From assembly GCA_903838705.1 (NCBI GenBank), contig CAILZL010000010.1, forward strand, positions 1 to 64,000: a stretch of DNA of 64,000 nucleotides, given 5' to 3'. The notes below the pieces were generated by a model. It searched no databases. It was not told the origin of the DNA and worked only from the letters and a program-made list of their open reading frames with translations. The translations under genes were made by a program, and so were the position numbers. This document shows, piece by piece, positions 27,688 through 36,559 of the stretch. The number at the start of each line of letters is the position of its first letter. Within the stretch, counting starts at the first letter, position 1. Origin of the DNA: an uncultured Pseudomonadota bacterium. Lineage in GTDB: Bacteria > Pseudomonadota > Gammaproteobacteria > Steroidobacterales > Steroidobacteraceae.

Positions 27688-28935
27688 GTGAGCAGACATC
27701 GTTCGAGCAACACTACAAAATCTTTGAAAAGCTCACGTCCCTGGTACCTTTGTGCACAGGCAGTGGCACTGTTAGCGGCCGAGGGTTTCCTGGCACACTC
27801 GGCGTCGGCCGAAGTCAATTTCGTGCCACGCATGCTTGCTCACTACGAACAAAACTCAAATCTGTTTGCTGTCCCCGAAAGCCAGCCAAAGAAAGACTCT
27901 GACGGCGTGACCAGACTTGAAGATCAACTCACCTATTACACTGCCGGATTTGACCTCGACCACCCATGGCGACGCAATAAATTTCGCCTGACGGCTGAAG
28001 GCCGCAAATTCGACTACAGCCACTTCAATAACCTGGATCACAACGAAACCATGGCGGCAGCAGGCATGGACTGGATGGCCACCAGCAAGGTTTGGGGCGT
28101 ACTTGACTATCGATACGAGCAACGGCAGACGCAATTTATTGACCTTGCTGACACTGCCACTAGGGATGTGGTCACTATACAAACAGATAAAACCGTTAGC
28201 GGCATGATCAATTATTCAGTGACATCTAAGTGGCGGTTCAATCTTGGCGGCAACTGGCTTAATGAAAGATTTCCCCAGCCAGGCATTCCTGACTACAACC
28301 TTCAGCAAACGTTGATTGATACCGGCATCAGATATATTGGCAACGCCAAGGTCAGCACTGGAATAGTTGCACAGCAAACCAACGGTCGCTACCGAGGAAC
28401 CACACAGGCCCCTAAATTCAATCAGACACTGACGCAGTTCGTGTTCGACTACAAGGTCGGCGAGCGCACCACCATGAATGCGGCAATTGGCTATACCACG
28501 CGTGAACAGCCAGGGTTTGCGGCTAACGAAAAAACCTCCGCGGTAACTGGATCACTCGGTTACACCCGGCAACTTTCCCCGAAGACCAGCGTCTATGTGC
28601 AGTACTACCGAATCATCAATAATTACATTGCCGCTGGCGGCTCACAATTAGATAACAACTTCGCTGCTGGCTTCAATTGGCAGCCCACTCCCAAGTTGTC
28701 GATTGCTGGCAATTACGGCTGGATTCGGAGCCAGGTATCCGGCCAGGTTAACTTTGGGCAAATACAGGCTGGTCGAGCTGACCGTTACAGATCACCACGC
28801 GTGACCATGAACTATCTGCCCGTTCGATGGCTAACGCTATCGCCCTTCTACCGCACCCAGAAGCGTCAGTCGAATATCGCCGACTTTCAATTTGATGCAA
28901 AGATCGTCGGTATTGACGTTCTAGCCAAGTTCTAG
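27688..28935 (+). CDS. epsL: EpsL-like outer-membrane beta-barrel of an exopolysaccharide locus
   Basis: A 415-residue secreted protein with a long signal peptide ending ASA at residue 41. The mature protein consists of alternating-residue beta strands with aromatic ends (for example YEQRQTQFIDL, WRFNLGGNWLN, TSVYVQYYRI) and closes with a C-terminal strand FDAKIVGIDVLAKF ending in Phe, typical of outer-membrane barrels. It resembles the EpsL proteins of methanolan-type loci. GTG at 27688 follows GGGAGAG. It is probably the outer-membrane channel that works with the short OPX protein EpsE. Confidence 0.8.
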   Translation: MSRHRSSNTTKSLKSSRPWYLCAQAVALLAAEGFLAHSASAEVNFVPRMLAHYEQNSNLFAVPESQPKKDSDGVTRLEDQLTYYTAGFDLDHPWRRNKFRLTAEGRKFDYSHFNNLDHNETMAAAGMDWMATSKVWGVLDYRYEQRQTQFIDLADTATRDVVTIQTDKTVSGMINYSVTSKWRFNLGGNWLNERFPQPGIPDYNLQQTLIDTGIRYIGNAKVSTGIVAQQTNGRYRGTTQAPKFNQTLTQFVFDYKVGERTTMNAAIGYTTREQPGFAANEKTSAVTGSLGYTRQLSPKTSVYVQYYRIINNYIAAGGSQLDNNFAAGFNWQPTPKLSIAGNYGWIRSQVSGQVNFGQIQAGRADRYRSPRVTMNYLPVRWLTLSPFYRTQKRQSNIADFQFDAKIVGIDVLAKF

Positions 28936-29314
28936 ATGCAACCTGAAACCAATCTCACGCAACACTCAACAAACACAGCGCCGAGCCAACGACACTCAGT
29001 ACTGTGTTCTCCGAGCTGAAAACAGCAAAGCACTTCTCGCACCCGGATCTTATAATGAGAAGCAGCGCACACATTTTCAAACTACATTATTCTCAATACG
29101 TTGCACTAATATGCGACCCAACTGGCTGCTTAATGCTCCATTGTGGTCTCTTCTGAATCTGCCTAACACGCGCTGTCTTCTGGGGGAGACATTTGATCAA
29201 GTCCACTCCCTTGACGAAGAATAACTCAAGCTTCAAGCATCTCCGTACGATATAGCACTCGGACTACCTAACCCCTTCGATCTAAACCAAATAAACTGGC
29301 TTGGCACGGACAAT
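28936..29314. other. Intergenic region upstream of the DUF1800 operon
   Basis: The 379 bases after epsL hold no recognisable gene. TATAAT is present at 29051-29056, but no good -35 box lies 16-18 bases upstream and it is 260 bases before the start codon, so I do not call a promoter. No terminator-like hairpin was found after epsL. Confidence 0.35.
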
Positions 29315-31072
29315 ATGTCGATCAGGAATGTCTTTTTTATTGGCGTTGTATCATTGACCTCGACCTTGCTGGGTTGCTCTGGATCATCCGGTAACGAAAC
29401 CAGTGGCGGGGCTAGTGTTTCCAGCAGCCCTGCAACAAGCAGCAGCTCTGTAACAAGCAGCAGCTCTGTAACAAGCAGCAGCAGCTCGAGCATATCCACC
29501 GTTCCAATGGGGCAGGCAGCTGCCGCTCGTTTACTCACGCAGGCCACTTTTGGCCCAACGATTGACTCAATAACAACCACAAGCAGCCAGTCTTACGACG
29601 CCTGGTTCATCGCTCAAGCGGCAACCACTCCCAGCCTGCATCTGCCATTAGTACCGGATAAGGACACTGACTGGACGCAATTCTGGTTTACCAATGCGGT
29701 GAGGGGACAGGATCAGCTACGGCAACGCATGGCATTCGCACTGTCTGAAATCCTGGTCATATCGAATGCGAATGGCCCACTGGTAAACCAGAACCAGGCG
29801 ATAGCAGCTTACTACGATATTTTGGTGACTAACGCCTTGGGCAACTATAGGGATTTGCTCGAAAAAGTGACGCTGTCTCCGGCAATGGGCCTGTATCTGT
29901 CAATGATGCGGAACAACAAGCCGGATATCACCACCGGGATTCATGCCGACGAAAACTATGCTCGCGAAATCATGCAGCTTTTCTCCATCGGGCTAGTGAA
30001 GCTCAATCAGGATGGCACAGTTCAGACGGACTCGAGTGGCCGTGGCATTGCAACTTACTCACAGGCTGACGTGGAAAACCTGGCGCGTGTATTCACCGGT
30101 TGGGGCTCAAATCCGGTCAACAATACGGGGGAAAACGCCTGGGTTTTCGACACCGACTACATCAACCCAATGGTTGCCTACGCAAATCATCATGACACCG
30201 GTGCAAAAACCATTATTGGTAATGTCGTAGTGCCCGCCGGCGGTACAGCGGCGGGTGAATTGAAACTTGCACTGGATACCCTGTTCAATCACCCCAATGT
30301 TGGCCCCTTCATTGGCAAGCAACTGATTCAGCGACTGGTTACCAGCAACCCCTCACCCGCCTACGTTCGACGGGTGGCCTCAACCTTCAACAATAATGGC
30401 CAAAATGTCCGGGGCGACCTGTTGGCCGTTGCCAAAGCCATTCTTACCGACCCTGAAGCAGTCTCTGCGGGTGGCAACAGCTACGGAAAGCTGCGCGAAC
30501 CTCTGCTGAAGTTCACGCAGCTTTGGCGTGCTTTCAACGGTTATGACGCCAATGGCAAAGTTGCTGAATACATGGTGATACATAACAGCACCCGATATTT
30601 TGCACAGGGTCCGCTGCTTTCACCCAGCGTCTTCAATTTCTTCCGTCCTGATTATCAGCGTGCCGGAGCACTGACGACCGCCGGTCTAGTTGTGCCCGAA
30701 TTCCAGACACTGAACGAAAGCACTCTTGTCAATACCAGTAACCAGCTGGAAAGGCAGGCCTACCAGTTCATCAATAGCCAAGGCCACAGCAGCGGCGATC
30801 CCAACTTCGTCTATACGACAAACAACATCAATAACAACAGCGTGATGCTACATACCACCCAGTGGGAACAGTACGCCAATACTCCCGCAACCCTGATTGA
30901 TCAACTCAACCTGGTACTGATGTCGGGACAAATGTCGAGCGCAATGCGCCAGACATTGATCGACTACGTCAGCAGCGTCAGCGCCACCACTGCCAACGAC
31001 ACGCCCGGAAGCCGGGTGGCAGAAGCTGCCAGCTTGATAATCAATTCACCACAATATTCGATCCAGCGCTGA
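29315..31072 (+). CDS. DUF1800 lipoprotein with polyserine linker
   Basis: A 585-residue protein. The lipoprotein signal ends STLLGC (C21), and residues 31-63 are a Ser/Thr-rich linker. The DUF1800 domain follows with AARLLTQATFGPT, ENYAREIMQLFSIGL, ARVFTGW, HDTGAK and FIGKQLIQRLV. DUF1800 proteins are often encoded next to DUF1501 proteins and their biochemical role is poorly defined. It is expected on the outside of the inner or outer membrane. It starts a tight operon with the DUF1501 gene (one-base overlap) and a GH5 gene. The linker resembles those of plant-polysaccharide-degrading bacteria. Confidence 0.83.
   Translation: MSIRNVFFIGVVSLTSTLLGCSGSSGNETSGGASVSSSPATSSSSVTSSSSVTSSSSSSISTVPMGQAAAARLLTQATFGPTIDSITTTSSQSYDAWFIAQAATTPSLHLPLVPDKDTDWTQFWFTNAVRGQDQLRQRMAFALSEILVISNANGPLVNQNQAIAAYYDILVTNALGNYRDLLEKVTLSPAMGLYLSMMRNNKPDITTGIHADENYAREIMQLFSIGLVKLNQDGTVQTDSSGRGIATYSQADVENLARVFTGWGSNPVNNTGENAWVFDTDYINPMVAYANHHDTGAKTIIGNVVVPAGGTAAGELKLALDTLFNHPNVGPFIGKQLIQRLVTSNPSPAYVRRVASTFNNNGQNVRGDLLAVAKAILTDPEAVSAGGNSYGKLREPLLKFTQLWRAFNGYDANGKVAEYMVIHNSTRYFAQGPLLSPSVFNFFRPDYQRAGALTTAGLVVPEFQTLNESTLVNTSNQLERQAYQFINSQGHSSGDPNFVYTTNNINNNSVMLHTTQWEQYANTPATLIDQLNLVLMSGQMSSAMRQTLIDYVSSVSATTANDTPGSRVAEAASLIINSPQYSIQR
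29434..29487 (+). repeat. In-frame 18-bp tandem repeat coding for Thr-Ser-Ser-Ser-Ser-Val
   Basis: The unit AACAAGCAGCAGCTCTGT occurs at 29434-29451 and 29452-29469, followed by a third partial copy that runs into further Ser codons. It lies within the linker of the DUF1800 lipoprotein. Copy-number change would alter linker length by six residues without shifting the frame. Confidence 0.8.
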
Positions 31073-32478
31073 TGAGCACCGCCATGAAATCCTCTCTTTC
31101 GCGACGTAAATTTATCGGCTTAAGTGGTGGCGCACTGGCCTCATCATCACTGTTGACGACATTAAGCGGTTTTCAGCGTGCCCTAGCCGTAACGCCTGAC
31201 AACTCAGACTACAAGGCACTGGTCTGCGTATTTATGTTTGGCGGCAATGACGGCTTTAATTGGCTTGTCCCCAATCCCGCAACCCTGACCGGCAGCGACC
31301 CCTATTCGGTGTATTCCAGAAGCCGCTCAAATCTGGCCCTCGCCAGAAATTCACTACTGCCACTGAATGGCACCGCGAGTGATGGCTCTGCGTACGGTCT
31401 TCATCCCAGCTGCCCCGAAATACAAACACTATTCAACAATGGTAATGCCGCCTTTTTGTGCAACGTGGGCACACTTGTCAGGCCTACCACAGCCGCCCAG
31501 GCAAAAGCCGGCTCGGTGACATTGCCTTCGCAGTTGTTCTCGCACATCGACCAGCAAACACTGTGGATGACCAGCATCTCGAACTCGCTTGAGCGCTATG
31601 GCTGGGCCGGGCGCGTTGCTGACTTTTACGATGCAAATGGCTATTCCAGCAGCCTGCCAATGAATATCAATGTCGGCGACACCAACTACTGGCAGGAAGG
31701 CAGACGAACCATTCCCTACGGGATGGGCATTGATGGCGCACCCGTGATGAATGTAACCAACAATTCCGCCTACTACCGTAGCGGTACGCGCCAGAATGCA
31801 GCGACTGCCTTACTGTCGCAAGCAACTCAGGACTCCAACCTGCTGGTCAGCGAGTACGCAGCAGTGCAACTCGGTGCAGCTGGTAAAGTTTCATTGGTGA
31901 ATAACGCACTCGCCGGTGGCGATCTATCCACCCAGTTCGGTAGCTGGCCTGGAGACGGCGATCTTGGCAAACAGCTGCACCAGGTCGCGCGCTGCATAAA
32001 AGCACGCGCAAACTTCTCCAGCTCAAGACAGATTTTCTTTGTCGGTATGGGCGGCTTCGATACGCACAATGGCTTGCTGAATACGCAAGCGGCTTTGCTC
32101 GGTTATCTGAGCAAACACCTGAAGAGTTTCTGGGACTCCATGTCAGAGCTCGGGGTACAGAACAAGGTCACATTGTTCACGGCCTCTGATTTTGGCAGAT
32201 CGCTGGGATCAAACGGTGATGGTACAGATCACGCCTGGGGCAACCACCATTTGATCATGGGAGGCACTGTCTCAGGTGGCAGGTACTACGGCACGATGCC
32301 CAGTCTAGCTATCGGCGGTGCTGACGACGTGGGCAATGGTCGCGTTGTACCGTCAACCTCTACTGACCAATTCGCCAGCACCTTGTGCAGATGGTTTGGT
32401 ATCGCGGATTCCGATCTGAATTCCATTTTCCCCAATCTTGCAAACTTCGGAACCCGAAATCTTGGGTTCATGGTTTAA
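31072..32478 (+). CDS. DUF1501 protein with Tat signal
   Basis: A 468-residue protein with a twin-arginine signal (SRRKFIGLSGGALASSS). The DUF1501 domain has FMFGGNDGFNWLVP, IDQQTLWMTS, GMGGFDTHNGL, FTASDFGRSLGSNGDGTDHAWGN and related His/Asp-rich blocks seen in sulfatase/phosphatase-like folds. Export in folded form through Tat suggests a metal cofactor. Its ATG overlaps the DUF1800 stop by one base (TGATG). Function is unknown; it probably works with the DUF1800 partner in the periplasm or at the surface. Confidence 0.83.
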   Translation: MSTAMKSSLSRRKFIGLSGGALASSSLLTTLSGFQRALAVTPDNSDYKALVCVFMFGGNDGFNWLVPNPATLTGSDPYSVYSRSRSNLALARNSLLPLNGTASDGSAYGLHPSCPEIQTLFNNGNAAFLCNVGTLVRPTTAAQAKAGSVTLPSQLFSHIDQQTLWMTSISNSLERYGWAGRVADFYDANGYSSSLPMNINVGDTNYWQEGRRTIPYGMGIDGAPVMNVTNNSAYYRSGTRQNAATALLSQATQDSNLLVSEYAAVQLGAAGKVSLVNNALAGGDLSTQFGSWPGDGDLGKQLHQVARCIKARANFSSSRQIFFVGMGGFDTHNGLLNTQAALLGYLSKHLKSFWDSMSELGVQNKVTLFTASDFGRSLGSNGDGTDHAWGNHHLIMGGTVSGGRYYGTMPSLAIGGADDVGNGRVVPSTSTDQFASTLCRWFGIADSDLNSIFPNLANFGTRNLGFMV

Positions 32479-32506
32479 GCACACCACTTCGGAACAGGTA
32501 TACCGT

Positions 32507-33895
32507 ATGTTCGGAAATAAGTTTTTGTTTAACGCTGCACTGTTTGTACAGGTGGCATTGCTGGCTGCATGCTCTACTGAAGAAGCAGCTAAAACTGCCA
32601 GCTCAAGCTCGGTTTCAAGTGCTGGCGTGAGTGCGAGTAGGAGTAGTAGTACCAGCTCGGCTTCCAGCTCCACATCGAGCAGCTCCAGCGCCAACTCCTC
32701 CGCTTCAAGCTCTTCCTCTTCAAGTTCAGTGAGCAGCAGTCCGAGCTCTGGTTCTGCCCTCTCTATCCATGTCGATGGCAAACTACTCAAGGATGGCGCA
32801 GGCAACGTAATTCAACTACGCGGCGTCAACCTGATGGGATTCGAGTACACCGCCATCAGTGGCTGGAGCCCTGCCAATCCTTATCCACAACTTCCTGAAA
32901 CCAGCTGGGGCGCGATGCATACTTGGAAGGTCAATGCCATCCGCATTCCGATCAACTCAGCGTCCTGGTTCAATATCTCTTGCGTGGATGGCACTGGTGC
33001 AATTCGCGATGCCGACCCCGGTAACAACTATCAGTCAACACTCAGAGCTGTGGTCGATCGTGCCACCCAGGAAGGTCTGTATGTCATTCTGGATCTGCAT
33101 TGGTCTGCTCCCAATGATGCAGCACGCGCTGTCAATGGCGTATCGGCGATGTGCGCCATTGATCAGAACCCCGTAGCCGATGCCGATTACGCTCTGCCGT
33201 TCTGGACAGAACTGGCAACCGCCTACAAGAACTATCCCAACGTGTTATTCGAACTGTTTAATGAGCCTTACCTGAACTCCTGGGGTAATGCCCCAGCATC
33301 CCCCGGCCCTTGGCCGGAACTGCTGCTCGGCACCACGATGGGCTCTTACCAGACTGGCTATGGCGGGAACTATGAAATCGCCCACCCCTGGCGTTCGGCA
33401 GGCATGCAGGAAATGCTTACCGCCGTCCGCAATACTGGTGCGACCAACGTCGTACTTGCATCTGGCTTGCAGTGGACGCAGCAACTTGATCAATGGCTTA
33501 CCTACAAACCTGCTGACCCTCTGAATCAGCTGGCCGCCGCTTGGCACGCCTATCCTACTTTCGGCACCACTTGGGGCAGCGATGCTTACAAGCTACCTAA
33601 TTTTGGTGAGGGCGCATATACGGCAGCCCAGAACATCCTCAACTCAGGCATCCCGGTAATCGTGACGGAATTCGGCGACCGTAATACCGATGGAACCGTT
33701 GGTTCACCCTTTGCTTCATCCTTGTTGCCACGTCTGGACATCATGGGCGCTTCGTACTTTGGCTGGACATTTACCCCTAGCGGTGAAAGCGACAACATCT
33801 TGCTGAAGGACTACAACGGCACACCAACAGATGGCTTTGGCGTGTACGTCAAACAGCACTACATCTGCCGCAGTACAACCGCTACCTGTCAATAA
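32507..33895 (+). CDS. GH5 glycosidase lipoprotein with polyserine linker
   Basis: A 462-residue lipoprotein with LLAAC (C22), then a 50-residue Ser-rich linker (31-83) and a GH5 barrel. The barrel has LDLHWSAPND, acid/base E253 in ELFNEPY and nucleophile E388 in VTEFGDRN. The ATG at 32507, 28 bp after the DUF1501 stop, was chosen because it gives the lipoprotein signal. It is probably tethered to a membrane surface and cleaves a beta-glycan, perhaps the polysaccharide made here. Most residues match the GH5 at 34358, and it is more distantly related to the one at 14962. Confidence 0.87.
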   Translation: MFGNKFLFNAALFVQVALLAACSTEEAAKTASSSSVSSAGVSASRSSSTSSASSSTSSSSSANSSASSSSSSSSVSSSPSSGSALSIHVDGKLLKDGAGNVIQLRGVNLMGFEYTAISGWSPANPYPQLPETSWGAMHTWKVNAIRIPINSASWFNISCVDGTGAIRDADPGNNYQSTLRAVVDRATQEGLYVILDLHWSAPNDAARAVNGVSAMCAIDQNPVADADYALPFWTELATAYKNYPNVLFELFNEPYLNSWGNAPASPGPWPELLLGTTMGSYQTGYGGNYEIAHPWRSAGMQEMLTAVRNTGATNVVLASGLQWTQQLDQWLTYKPADPLNQLAAAWHAYPTFGTTWGSDAYKLPNFGEGAYTAAQNILNSGIPVIVTEFGDRNTDGTVGSPFASSLLPRLDIMGASYFGWTFTPSGESDNILLKDYNGTPTDGFGVYVKQHYICRSTTATCQ

Positions 33896-33921
33896 AACAT
33901 TCTGACACTGGTGCTTAAGCT

Positions 33922-33949
33922 GGGTTGTACGCAACTTGTTGCTACAACC
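33922..33949 (+). terminator. Hairpin after the GH5 operon (possible terminator)
   Basis: GGGTTGTA at 33922-33929 pairs with TACAACCC at 33943-33950, with a second inner stem GCAAC/GTTGC. No run of T follows, so intrinsic termination is uncertain. Confidence 0.4.
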
Positions 33950-33950
33950 C

Positions 33951-34290
33951 AAGTCACAACAATATTACTACACCAGAACACGCGGCCTTATCTCTTGCGC
34001 CGACCATCCAGTCAAATTCATTTGGCCACCAGTACACCTTTGCATGCAAACAGTCTTTACAACACTAATCCAAGAAAGTTCGTTGCAAGCAAATAGACAT
34101 ACCCCACTACAAGTCAGGCATTAGCCTGCAACCTGCGGCATAAACTCAACCATCAAACCCTGTAGTAATTCAGTGACGTCATGGTTTGAAGACAATTGTT
34201 TCAGAAGCTGCAGTCCGGTTCACTACCCCATAAGCGCAGATTCATTCGAGTCTGTCTCTGAAATCTTTGAATGTTTGGTGGGGTACTGAC
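33951..34290. other. Intergenic region between the two polyserine GH5 genes
   Basis: About 340 bases without a recognisable gene. The pair TCAAACC (34157-34163) and GGTTTGA could form a wide inverted repeat, and CAGGC-ATTA-GCCTG a small hairpin. Neither is clearly regulatory. A promoter for the following GH5 gene probably lies here but I cannot place it. Confidence 0.3.
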
Positions 34291-34464
34291 ATGAGACGCG
34301 TAAGAGCTGGTATACATTTTCTCCTGGTGACAACTTTACTATTAGCGTGCTCATTACATGCAGAGGCGCGCACAAGTCGTAGCCGTAATTATCAGTGGCG
34401 TTCCCAGTACAAGCACCACGGTTTCGAATACATACAGTTTCACTCCAACAGCTACAGACCCTAA
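34291..34464 (+). pseudogene. Detached lipoprotein signal peptide of the third GH5 gene
   Basis: The frame starts MRRVRAGIHFLLVTTLLLAC, a clear lipoprotein signal (LLAC), then reads only basic, low-complexity residues before stopping at 34464. The expected downstream domain (Ig-like plus GH5) lies in the +1 frame from 34358. A single-base insertion, or a two-base deletion, between about 34345 and 34385 would explain this. A sequencing error is an alternative. Confidence 0.6.
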
Positions 34465-35887
34465 CGGTGACAGGCTCGGCTTCAGTGTTACCAACAAGCC
34501 GGGTTGGGCGCAGTTCAACACCGTCACCAGAAATCTGAGTGGCGTACCCAGCACAGCCGCCATTGGCACGTATAACAATGTTGTCATCTCTGTCAGTGAT
34601 GGCAGAAAGTCATCCTCATTGCCTGCCTTTGCCACAAAAGTCGTCGCTCCGAGCAGCTCGAGTTCAAGTTCGAGCTCAGCTTCCAGTATCAGTTCTTCAA
34701 GCTCCAGCAGCACCAGCTCCAGCTCAACCAGTAGTACAGCAAGCACCGGACTATCAATTCATGTGGACGGCAAGCTGCTCAAGGATGGCTCAAATAACGT
34801 GGCGCAACTACGTGGCGTCAACCTGATGGGCTTTGAGTACACCGCCATTGGTGGCTGGAACCCCGCCAACCCTTTCCCACAACTTGTTGAATCCAACTGG
34901 ACAGCGATACATGACTGGAAGATCAACGCAATTCGTATTCCGATCAACTCAGGATCGTGGCTGAATCTTTCGTGCGTGGATGGCACTGGTGCGATTCGCG
35001 ATGCCGACCCCGGTGACAACTATCAGTCAACGCTGCGCGCAGTCGTGAATCAGGCAACGCAGGAAGGTCTCTACGTCATCCTGGATCTGCATTGGTCAGC
35101 GCCCAATGACAGTTTACGGGCCGTAAACGGCATATCGGCCATGTGTCCAATCGATCAGAACCCGGTCGCTGATGCTGATCACGCCCTCCAGTTCTGGACA
35201 CAACTGGCAACCGCTTACAAGACCTATCCAAATGTCATGTTCGAGTTGTTCAACGAACCGTACTTGAATTCATGGGGTAATGCGCCTGCTTCTCCGGGGG
35301 CATGGACCGAACTACTTTTGGGAACCACCATGGGCTCCTATCAGACCGGCTATGGCGGAAATTGGCAGATTGATCACCCTTGGCGCTCTGCCGGCATGCA
35401 GCAGATGCTCGATGCGGTTCGCGCCACAGGTGCACTCAATCCGATTCTTGCCTCCGGCCTGCAATGGACGCAGCAACTGGATCAATGGTTGGCCTTCAAA
35501 CCCGCAGACCCTGCAGACCAGCTGGCGGTGGTATGGCACGCCTATCCGTCGTACGGCACTGCATGGGGTAGCGATGCCTACAAGCTACCCAACTTCGGCG
35601 AATCAGCCTATACAGCTGCACTGACTATCCTGAACTCAAACATTCCAGTCATAGTGACCGAGTTTGGTGATCGCAATAGCGCCGGCACCGTGGGCTCGCC
35701 GTTTGCATCAACCCTGCTCCCAAGACTCGATACGATGGGTGTTTCTTACTTCGGCTGGACCTTTGCCGTCAGCGGCGAGAGCGACAACATTCTGTTGAAA
35801 GATAACAACGGAACGCCAACAGATGGCTTCGGTGTCTACGTGAAACAACATTACCAATGCCTAGCCACATCAACGTCCTGCCAATAA
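34358..35887 (+). CDS. GH5 glycosidase with Ig-like domain and polyserine linker, separated from its signal peptide
   Basis: A 509-codon frame whose first codons have no function as a signal. Residues 12-95 form an Ig-like (He_PIG-type) domain with ISGVPSTSTT, SFTPTATDPNGD and KPGWAQFN. A Ser-rich linker follows, then a GH5 barrel with LDLHWSAPND, ELFNEPY and VTEFGDRN, intact catalytic glutamates and a C-terminal CQ as in the neighbouring copy. It looks like a tandem duplicate of the gene at 32507 with an extra Ig-like domain. If translation really starts at 34358, the product would stay in the cytoplasm, which is unlikely for this enzyme. Confidence 0.75.
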   Translation: MQRRAQVVAVIISGVPSTSTTVSNTYSFTPTATDPNGDRLGFSVTNKPGWAQFNTVTRNLSGVPSTAAIGTYNNVVISVSDGRKSSSLPAFATKVVAPSSSSSSSSSASSISSSSSSSTSSSSTSSTASTGLSIHVDGKLLKDGSNNVAQLRGVNLMGFEYTAIGGWNPANPFPQLVESNWTAIHDWKINAIRIPINSGSWLNLSCVDGTGAIRDADPGDNYQSTLRAVVNQATQEGLYVILDLHWSAPNDSLRAVNGISAMCPIDQNPVADADHALQFWTQLATAYKTYPNVMFELFNEPYLNSWGNAPASPGAWTELLLGTTMGSYQTGYGGNWQIDHPWRSAGMQQMLDAVRATGALNPILASGLQWTQQLDQWLAFKPADPADQLAVVWHAYPSYGTAWGSDAYKLPNFGESAYTAALTILNSNIPVIVTEFGDRNSAGTVGSPFASTLLPRLDTMGVSYFGWTFAVSGESDNILLKDNNGTPTDGFGVYVKQHYQCLATSTSCQ

Positions 35888-35888
35888 A

Positions 35889-35935
35889 AACATCATCGAC
35901 GGTGGCCTGAGCAAGCAGGCCACCGCATTGATGTT
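35889..35935. terminator. Strong bidirectional terminator between convergent GH5 and tRNA units
   Basis: CGGTGGCCTG pairs with CAGGCCACCG around the loop AGCAAG, flanked by AACATCA/TGATGTT. On the minus strand the stem is followed by TTTTTATTGG, a U-tract, which suits termination of the tRNA-Ala/tRNA-Glu transcript. On the plus strand it could also stop the GH5 transcript. Confidence 0.75.
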
Positions 35936-36264
35936 ATATCCAACACACAAACAGCCACTACCGCGGCACATTCAGAATATGTCGATGGCGAGCATGACCC
36001 AGCATGAGAAACTGCTGGTTGCAGCTCAGGGATAAATCGACGTAAATGAATTGATACACCCCCCCCCTCGTGCTCAGTCCGCTGCAAAGAGAGCGAAGAT
36101 CAGCAGGGACGAATGCACGCTAATGGTATATCGCGCCGCTTGAGCATATTTACCGGGACAAAATAGAGCAGACACTTCGGCCGGTGAACTACTCACCGAC
36201 CAGCTCAAGTTACATCAACTATTTGCGGGGCTTGCGACGCCGCCCAGGAAAGGCGTCGAGAAAG
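35936..36264. other. Non-coding region downstream of tRNA-Glu
   Basis: The 329 bases between the terminator and tRNA-Glu hold no supported gene. A run of nine C at 36060-36068 is notable. Nothing else was recognised. Confidence 0.4.
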
Positions 36265-36340
36265 TGGCGTCCCCAAGGGGATTCGAACCCCTGTTACTAC
36301 CGTGAAAGGGTGGTGTCCTGGGCCTCTAGACGATGGGGAC
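36265..36340 (-). tRNA. tRNA-Glu (anticodon TTC)
   Basis: The reverse strand folds into a 76-base cloverleaf beginning GTCCCCATCG and ending GGGGACGCCA. The anticodon loop is CTTTCAC (TTC), the T loop is GTTCGAATCC and CCA is encoded. It lies 32 bases after tRNA-Ala in the same transcript and near gltX, which charges it. Confidence 0.95.
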
Positions 36341-36372
36341 GCTGGCCTAAACTCAAAATCTGACTGTATATC

Positions 36373-36448
<76 letters not shown>

Positions 36449-36462
36449 ACAGCAGGGCGCGT

Positions 36463-36491
36463 ACTGTATTTAAGCACCCCATTTGTGTCAA
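36463..36491 (-). promoter_or_regulatory. Sigma70-type promoter of the tRNA-Ala/tRNA-Glu unit
   Basis: On the minus strand TTGACA (36491-36486) is followed after exactly 17 bases by TACAGT (36468-36463). A GC-rich discriminator (ACGCGCCC) follows, as in stringently controlled stable-RNA promoters. The tRNA begins 14 bases after the -10 box. Confidence 0.75.
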
Positions 36492-36559
36492 GGAAATTCC
36501 AGCACTGAAACCTGGAGATTTTCGAAAAAACCAATGACTCCGCCTGCCACGCCCAAATG

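Noticed and set aside
29028-29056. Promoter based on TATAAT
   Set aside because: No suitable -35 box at 16-18 bases and the start codon is 260 bases away.
29434-29487. CRISPR-like repeat
   Set aside because: The units are directly adjacent without spacers and encode a serine linker in frame.
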